From Nemertoderma westbladi (taxonomy: Eukaryota; Xenacoelomorpha; Nemertodermatida; Nemertodermatidae): a stretch of 32,393 nucleotides of DNA. The DNA is taken from positions 1 to 32,393 of the forward strand of contig JAUCBJ010003613.1 in assembly GCA_032718475.1 (NCBI GenBank). The letters are read 5' to 3'. Both the position numbers and the translations under genes were made by a program. The notes beneath the pieces are model-generated. The model saw only the letters and a list, made by a program, of their open reading frames with translations. It ran no database searches and was not told the origin of the DNA. Of this stretch, positions 20,210 through 27,473 are shown piece by piece. Positions within the stretch are counted from its first letter, which is position 1; each line of letters opens with the position of its first letter.

Positions 20210-20521
20210 AAGCAACCAAAATTTCAGCTCATTAAAATGAGGCGTTCCCGAGAAATTTAACATTTTCTAAAAACCACATAATCTGTCATAGCTGACGTCA
20301 GGCTGCATGATTTTTCTCCAAACTTTACAAATTTTCTAAACTTTCCCTCTACTACTTATTACCTTCTAAGTTTGGTTTAATTCCGAACTAGCGATGCTGA
20401 GAAATTCGCCTTCAAACATTTACCAGAGAGACGGAGAGACAGACGGACATGCCCCATTTGCCCTATATAAGTATATGAACCGTATGCCAAGGCTCGCCGA
20501 CTACGTGTCTCGCCCCACAAT
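20210..20521 (+). repeat. Diverged R2-like copy ending in an R3 tail
   Basis: Contains AAATTTTCTAAACTTT and CTAAGTTTGGTTTAATTCCG, then a GAGACGGAGAGACAGACGGA stretch, and ends with an R3-type tail at 20476-20521 (GTATGCCAAGGCTCGCCGAC ... CTCGCCCCACAA). The purine-rich GACAGACGGACA run before the tail suggests the full-length structure of the family. Confidence 0.6.
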
Positions 20522-20924
20522 AGGTACTGAAGTATTGGTAATAAATTAATATTTTATGGCTTGCTGCCAAAGTAACCAATCACAGGATTCCAGGCTGCCA
20601 TAAGTTGTAGGCCTAAGACAACAGATGGAATATGAGACATAATCATTTTAAACTCCCGGGCTGTACTGTAACTTAGAGTTTAGAGTAGGCTACGTCTTAC
20701 CAGTAGTGGAGACGTTGCTAGTGAAATCAATGTGTTCTATAATTTATTTCGACTTATGACTCATTACGATATACTGTACTGTTGTACGTACGTCTTACGA
20801 GAGGAGCACCGCCTTAGTCATTACATAAATATTGTGTATTTGAAAACTATAATATTGAAAATTTTGTGTAATCCAACAGTTATTTATATTATTTTATGTT
20901 GGCTGGTAGGCCCTATCATAAATT

Positions 20925-23091
20925 ATGTCGTCACAACTCCATAAATTTGAAGGCGCATCGTTCCTAGACACCCATTTCCATATATGGGACCTTAAACATT
21001 GCGATCCCGTGTTCCCAACGCCAGACATGGTTCGCCTGACGAGGGATTATACAATAGAAGATCTAATGGAAGCCATACGTTGTACACCAATAAAGGTGAT
21101 TACTGTGTATTCATTAAGTTAATTTTGTAAAGAGTTGAGTACCGTATTCTTTATATACTGTATCTTATTCTGTAAGCCTACATTTAGTTTTTTATTTGCA
21201 GTTTTAGTTTCAGTTCGGTGTAAAACCCTGCACAGCCTACTGTACATCGACAAATATGATAATGTAACCTGTGATCTTGACACTCGTTTATTGGTTTGTT
21301 AACATGTAAACTGTTTTCCTCAATTGGAAATTAACATTTAATTAGAATTAGGTTGTCTCTCTGTAGGAGTAGGAGTAGCGTTTACACCCGCGATTGCGCG
21401 ATTGAGCATATGGACGAACGGTCACCTGAGAACCATGGCACACTTACAATATGAATTAGGAAATTGACAAGCCCGATCCATTATTGCATAGAAGTGATGA
21501 AAAATAAGTAGCCTAAGCGCGTATCTAGGCCTAAACGGTATCGCGGCAACCTCATGCCTCATGTCATTAACATCATTGCATTAGGTTAAAAATTATTACA
21601 TTACTGTGTATTGTAATTGTGGTAAAAGGATTGTTTTTTTAAACCTACAGAAAATTTTTTTACTACGCAATTAAAAAAAAGTGGTTAACTGATAGCCAAA
21701 GGCTAGACCATCTTTAATTGGGATAAGTTTATTGTTATTCAGGTAAGCCTAATTCATTATTTTTATTGTTACAGGGCGCCATTCACGTGCAGGTAACTCA
21801 CACGAAGAAGGAAAACAAATGGATAGCCAATATTGCTAAGAACCACCCAGTGGGGGCTGTAATCAAAGGCATAGTGGCTTGGATGGATCTGTTTACCGAG
21901 ACTCCTGAGTCTGATGTATCAGAACTGAAAGCAGAGGTTAGCTACCGGTACTGTCGCAGTGCTACTCGGTAGCATGAATCTATCTATCTCTGATATATCT
22001 TTCTCTTAGTAAAATGATACAGTAGGCCTACTAAGACCGTATGGAAATGGTAACATAATGAAATATTTAGAAATATCAGACTGAGTTGATGTTATACTTC
22101 ACTTTGCAGTTTATGCATAAGTGGAGAATACCAATCACGAAAATCTCAGGTTACAAAAGGGCTGAATCTAACCAAAACAATAAACTAATTAGTTAATCTG
22201 TATACTGTAGGTTGTTATAAGATTTAAATAAGCGCAAGCCGAATTAAAAATTAGAAATTGTATACTGTATATAAAATTTAGACCAAAAAGTGAAAACATG
22301 GTATTCTCAGACACGCATTCGAAGGTAGATCATATGTTACATAATATAATTTAACATGGAATAGTGGTGATATTTAGTTCGCCGATTTGGGTCAAGTTTT
22401 CCCCAATGTCTCACGCAAGCACATGATGTTTTCTAATTTTATTTTTATCAACTTTTTTCAATCGCTTCAATAATAAAAATTTATTTTTTTGCGCAGCCCC
22501 TTGTAGTTGGAATACGTTACATTCTCAGTGGTTACAGAGACAACGTTCTAGAACAAGCTGAGGCCATCCAACCAGCATTAAGCGCGCTTTGTAAAGCGGG
22601 GCTAACCTTGGACTTACCGTGCGTTGCAGGCGAATTGGAAGCGGCTTACAATATCGCTAAACGAAACCCCGAGCTTCGCATCGTTATTGATCACATCGGT
22701 AGACCAAACATTAAGACGGGCGAAGACATTCCGGAATGGAAGATAAACATTACGAAACTATCCAAATTACCGAACGTTTATTGTAAGGTATCTGGAATGG
22801 TAACCCAAGCGGATTGGTCCAATTGGAAGACGTCAGATATGCTTGATGCTGCGCGCCACTGCGTGGTTTCATTTGGAATAAATCGCTGTATGTTTGGCAG
22901 TAATTGGCCATTTATGCTTCTCGCAGACACCGACTATCGCAAGGATACGGAGATGATGTTTGATGTCGTCATCATCAATGTTGGACGACGAAGCACTAGT
23001 TGGGGATGTTGAGTCCAGTGGAGGGCATTCCAAGGCAATCGACAAGATATTTCGCGAGAATGGTTGTAGGTTTTATGGAATTAAAATCTAA
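20925..23091 (+). CDS. Amidohydrolase-2 family protein (COG3618 / y4mH-like), 3 exons, frame break near the end
   Basis: Exons 20925-21095 (57 codons), 21775-21936 (54 codons) and 22497 onward, all phase 0 with GT donors and CAG acceptors. The fold is a TIM-barrel metal-dependent hydrolase related to sugar-lactonases; the exact substrate cannot be read from sequence. Visible motifs: DTHFHIWD with the metal-site H17 and H19, GIVAWMDL, VVGIRYIL, IDHIGRP (H177), YCKVSGM and MFGSNWP. In lactonase members I would expect His in GIRH and Asp in GSDWP; here they are Tyr119 and Asn247, so metal binding may be altered. After FDV (about codon 268) the third-exon frame gives a short unrelated tail and stops at 23012. 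The +1 frame from 22966 gives a natural C-terminus (AIDKIFRENGCRFYGIKI) and stops at 23089-23091. A single-base insertion, real or an assembly error, is the simplest reading. Full length would be about 308 residues, normal for the family. A polyadenylation-type AATAAA lies at 23721. Confidence 0.9.
21096..21774 (+). other. Intron 1 of the amidohydrolase gene
   Basis: Donor AAAG|GTGATT, acceptor TTTATTGTTACAG|GGC. AT-rich with several short homopolymers; no repeat family recognised inside it. Confidence 0.85.
22099..22312 (+). mobile_element. Degenerate TIR element (MITE family M1) in intron 2
   Basis: Shares TTCACTTTGCAGTTTA, CTCAGGTTACAAAAGGGCTG, TCTAACCAAAACAATAAAC and a right end AGTGAAAACATGGTATTCTC with the better copies at 30556 and 31737. 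The left terminal repeat is worn away. It lies between exons 2 and 3 of the amidohydrolase gene without touching the splice sites. Confidence 0.75.
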
Positions 23092-24100
23092 CTTTATTGT
23101 CGGGGATTCTGAAGTTCTTCTCTGCCAGACTCTTAACAATTAATTAGTCATGTTGCTTGTATAGTCTATTAGTAATAATTAACACATAAAATATTATATA
23201 AAAATACATGATAGCGATGGGCCACAATACTTCCGTCCCCACCAATGCAATGTACACTTAGCTTGACACTACCGGTAATTAATATGACTGAATTCATGTT
23301 ATTATATTTACTAATTCGGATGCCTACCGTGAGAGGCATAACATTGCAGTTGGAGTTAGGCAAGTATCAATAATTATATTGAACTAATTGAATGTCTGTT
23401 TGCTATGACGGGCATTGAACGGCAACGATAAAATTATTAGAAGACCGTCAGGGCTTCTTGCTGTCAAAAATTTGTCTGTATGTTTGTGCACATTGATATT
23501 GGCTTGGAAGGGTAAGAAGTGCTCTACTTCATGGCCAACTATACAAAGAAATGTATCGATTATTTGGGTTCTTATTTCGGTTATTAATTATTTAAGCGGG
23601 TAAAATTAAGCTCTTGCTGTATAAAAATAGCACAGGTCGATTCGCCGTGTCCCATTCTCACAAAGTTTTTATTATATTCGAGTGTTTAATATAAAGATGT
23701 ATGATTATTTATTGATTGAAAATAAAATAGTGTATAAATATGTAATATTCCCTCACGCAGCCTGAACTTTGCCTATGATAGCGAATAGGGAAGGATTTTC
23801 TCTGTATCATAGCAACGTTGTATAATTATTTAACTCTGGCTAGCTGGGAAGACAGGTAGCAAGCTGGCCGGAGTGTCTCAGTAAATCCAATGGTTGGGGT
23901 GGGTTGTCTATTGAGAACTCCGAACTGGTCATGGCATTAATTCTGCTTTCTCCAAGGCTGCATGGAGGGTGGGAGAGGTTTACATTGATTGCGATTGATA
24001 TTTGATTGGGGATTAGATTATCATTTAGTTTTTCGGTTTTGTTGTCTTATAAACGGTCTTCTTATAGCCAGCTTGCTGGCTTTCTAGTTATATTTTATAG
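23092..24100. other. 3' flank of the amidohydrolase gene, no further gene
   Basis: No convincing open frame. AATAAA at 23721-23726 is the first good plus-strand polyadenylation signal after the stop. A 16-bp near-palindrome AGCCAGCTTGCTGGCT sits at 24066-24081. Confidence 0.5.
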
Positions 24101-24252
24101 CGTTAACGAGATTTAATCTCTAAAATTCTTCTTTTAATAACTAACTATACTGTAGTTTTCATCAAAGACTGAAAAGTCATTCTATTTTATCACTGAAAAA
24201 TTAATGGGCTTTTCAGCCTCGCGATTTTTAAGTGATGAAATCTCGTTAATAC
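24101..24252. mobile_element. Short foldback (MITE-like) element
   Basis: Outer arms TTAACGAGATTT (24103-24114) and AAATCTCGTTAA (24238-24249) are exact inverted repeats. Inside lie two more pairs: CTGAAAAG with CTTTTCAG, and TCACTGAAAAAT with ATTTTTAAGTGA (one mismatch). The whole 150 bp can fold on itself in alternative ways. No target duplication is obvious. Confidence 0.6.
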
Positions 24253-25756
24253 CACTGTTAATCTTGCAACAGAATTGCTTAATTTAATAAAATTTATCGT
24301 GGACTTTTAAATGCCACCTTCCGAAAAGTGGAAGAAATAATTGCGCCTCCACTGATACGCAGCTGAGCACTACTGATGATTAATTAGATTTCACGCAAAT
24401 TGGATGTGACTAATTAATTAAGTTAATTAACAAGAATTAATTAATTAGGTTAATTAGACCCTGTTTATCCCCCGTAAATGGCAGGGCCTTATCCACGTGA
24501 CAATTCTTTGGCCTGAGGCACAAACTGAGTCAGTGTGATGCAAAATTGGTTGTTGAAATTTGGTTAGACACCATCCCAAATCGGTAGAGATCAGCCGTGC
24601 CAGGTGGGTGTAAACGCCGGCAACCATTGTTATGAACAAAGATGAAAATGTAATCCGAATTTTTGACTCTCGTTTATTGTTTTGGTTAGAATCGCCTGCA
24701 ACTGCACCATTCACTCCAAGACTACAGACTCCAATCTCCACTATCCAACCGCTTTAGGCAGTTTCTCAACGCCGTGCTGTTAGGATGCGCCAGTTACTAA
24801 ATCGTTACGATGTTCAGCCTCAGAAACCAGCTTGACAAACCTAGTTCGTGTAAGTTAATATGTTTACTATAATAGTACTTACAGTTTGTTACTGCAATTC
24901 TATTTACTACAGTCGTTTTTTTAACTGTTTTTTTATACAAATATAAATAAATAAATAAAATAGGCCCAAGAAAGTAAATTTTTCATATAATTACTATTTA
25001 TACGAATAAACGAATTCTAACACTAACTAATAGATCTATAATACTAGGCATGGTCCAATACCAACTTGTTTATCTGCTATCGCGAGAGATGTCTAATTAG
25101 ACATCTCTCGCGACGGGGGGTATTGATGCTGAACACTGAATTTAAACACAAATTAAATACAATAAACTGCCGCCTCAGTTTATGTGAATTTATTTTGGAT
25201 TTCACTGCCTTGCTTACGCACACCAATGCTCAGTTATGTTTTGTATCGCTCAAATAAATGAAATCGATAGGACCCATTTTTTTCCCTGCTTTAGGCCCGG
25301 TGTATATTAGGGCATATATTAAGTATCATTACAATAAATTAATTCCGCGCAATATATTGAGAAAGATAATTATGCCTTTTTACAGTTAAATTTTTGTCAG
25401 CAGTCATTTGCGATACATGTGAGCAGGAAGAGAAAAAAACGGGAAAAGTTTATTGTTTTGGTTAGAATCACTGACCTGACACTAAGTCTGTTGAACGGTT
25501 TACCGAAATCGATAACCTTCCCATCCCTACCCATAATACATTGCGAATTAAATGACTCAGGTAGTCAGGTCATAATATTATAATTGGGGACTGAAATAAA
25601 GAGTTTTAGACTAATAAATATCTTTAAAATATTATAGAAATTTCAGTTTTTGGCAAATTATTGCAATAATTTTAGTTGCCTAAAGAATTTCAGTTTTGAA
25701 TATTTACAGTTAAGAGTCCCGATTCTGGACTGGTGACGAATGTGCAGAAAAATGTG
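24253..25756. other. Gene-free stretch with palindromes and M1 fragments
   Basis: No supported gene. 24413-24455 is a run of TTAATTAATT words. Reverse-oriented scraps of M1 (TTTATTGTTTTGGTTAGAAT) occur at about 24673 and 25449. A perfect 34-bp palindrome is listed separately at 25080. Confidence 0.5.
25080..25113. repeat. Perfect 34-bp palindrome with TCGCGAGA ends
   Basis: The left half TCGCGAGAGATGTCTAA and the right half TTAGACATCTCTCGCGA are exact reverse complements with no spacer. Each end carries 8 of the 10 bases of TCTCGCGAGA, the CGCG promoter element bound in vertebrates by BANP. No open frame or promoter is evident next to it. Confidence 0.97.
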
Positions 25757-26280
25757 GATGTGATGCTGCCACCGTTGAGGTTCAGCCACAATTGGAGAGT
25801 AGTTTTGGTGCAGCCACCATCGGGGAGTAGATGTGAGGCAGTCACCATTGGGGAGTAGATGAGGTGGAGCGACGATTAGGGAGTAGATGTGATGCAGTCA
25901 CAATTGGGGAGTAGATGTGTTGGAGCCACCATTAGGGAGTAGATGTGATGCAGTCACCATTGGGGAGTAGATGTGTTGGAGCCACCATTAGGGAGTAGAT
26001 GTGATGCAGTCACCATTGGGGAGTAGATGTGTTGGAGCCACCATTAGGGAGTAGATGTGATGCAGTCACCATTGGGGAGTAGATGTGTTGGAGCCACCAT
26101 TAGGGAGTAGATGTGATGCAGTCACCATTGGGGAGTAGATGTGATGCAGTCACCATTGGGGAGTAGATGTGATGCAGCCACCACTGGGGAGTAGATGTGA
26201 TGCAGTCACCATTGGGGAGTATATGTGTTGGAGCCACCATTAGGGAGTAGATGTGATGCAGTCACCATTGGGGAGTAGAT
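25757..26280. repeat. 28-bp minisatellite, largely dimeric (56-bp period)
   Basis: About 18 units. Type A reads GGGGAGTAGATGTGATGCAG then TCACCATT; type B has GTTGGAGCC in place of GATGCAGTC and often AGGGAG at the start. In the middle (about 25890-26110) A and B alternate strictly, giving a 56-bp period; the edges are more irregular. 28 is not a multiple of 3, so it is not a coding repeat. G-rich on the plus strand, like the 33-bp array at the left end, with which it shares the word GTAGATG. Confidence 0.95.
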
Positions 26281-26871
26281 AAGGTGGATACAGAACACAG
26301 GGAAATAGACAAAGAAACTGTTAAAATAAGTTAGTCGAAACCGTTTTTTTTTCAAAGTGGAACCAAACTGACAGAAAAAAACATTAACTGCATAATTCCT
26401 CATTATTAAGTTTTTTTGTCGCACTGTGTGGCTTTTAAGCAACGTGTTGTAAAACCACACAAAATCATACAATTTTGGCTTTTTTTTTGTTATATTTCAC
26501 ACAGCTTTGTATTACCAAAAAAACATCAATTAAATTTGTTTCATTAAAATCGCCTTCTTGGTGCAATAAAGGGTTAACAAGTAAGTATATAAATAAAATA
26601 AATAATTTTGCTTCGTTCAATAAAATTGTATTAACGATGAAGATACTAGATAAATGAACATAAGGCAACGACTTCTGGAGGCTACATCGGAGGCACCGTA
26701 AACACAAACGATATACAGACATATAAAACAGTTTGGATTAAAAATAAAGTAAACATATTATATGCTCCAAATATTGTATCTCAATGGACTATTTAAATGG
26801 TCACGTCTATTTATGAAAATAATGCTAGAAGTTTCACAACATGATTTTAGTAAAAGTTTCAGTAAAAAATA

Positions 26872-26944
26872 ATCGTATTATCGATACCGGCATGAAAAGC
26901 TGAATAATTTATGGTACGGATAACACATGACGTCATAATACGAT
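26872..26944. promoter_or_regulatory. Inverted repeat beside a full CRE (TGACGTCA)
   Basis: ATCGTATTAT (26872-26881) and ATAATACGAT (26935-26944) are exact inverted arms. ATGACGTCAT at 26927-26936 overlaps the right arm by two bases and contains the full cAMP-response element TGACGTCA. No nearby start site is apparent, so a regulatory role is only possible. Confidence 0.4.
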
Positions 26945-27014
26945 AAACAAATAAACTTTTAATATAATCGCAGTTACAGTATAAAATGTGTCGAACAACG
27001 CCGTTATTTACATT

Positions 27015-27039
27015 AGAAGAAGGTAAAGGACCTTCTTCT
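27015..27039. repeat. Hairpin with 10-bp perfect stem
   Basis: AGAAGAAGGT, loop AAAGG, ACCTTCTTCT. An AATAAA follows 5 bp later on the plus strand (27045). This would suit the 3' end of a plus-strand transcript, but none is seen upstream. Confidence 0.6.
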
Positions 27040-27473
27040 TAGAAAATAAAGTTACTTATACGGCGGAACTGTTGTTAAACACTGTGTAGCGGGTCCATCT
27101 TCTATACTTAATAATAATTTATAAGAAATAGTCAACATTAAGCAGCCTGGGATTCTCCGTTAAAGGTTCGACCCCACTTGACGTACTTCAACTAATTTAA
27201 GAACCTTTCTTACACCACCGGTACAATCGAACCCATTTAAAAGTTTAACAGCAAAATTTTGTCTGCATATTATAAATAAACACTAAATAATTGTCGGTTT
27301 TTAATAATCACACCGTGAACTAGTTACTAGTACAATATATTTAATGTCATTTTGTGTGGAAATTTGAAAAATATAAATCCAAAAATATAATAATGGCCGC
27401 GAATTATAATAATTCCCTACAAATTTGGCGCGATTCACAAAAAACCCGAATATTTCGACGGTTTTTTTAAACA

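Noticed and set aside
24454-24741. Minus-strand frame of 95 codons
   Set aside because: It includes an M1 fragment and has no recognisable domain, upstream signals or codon bias.
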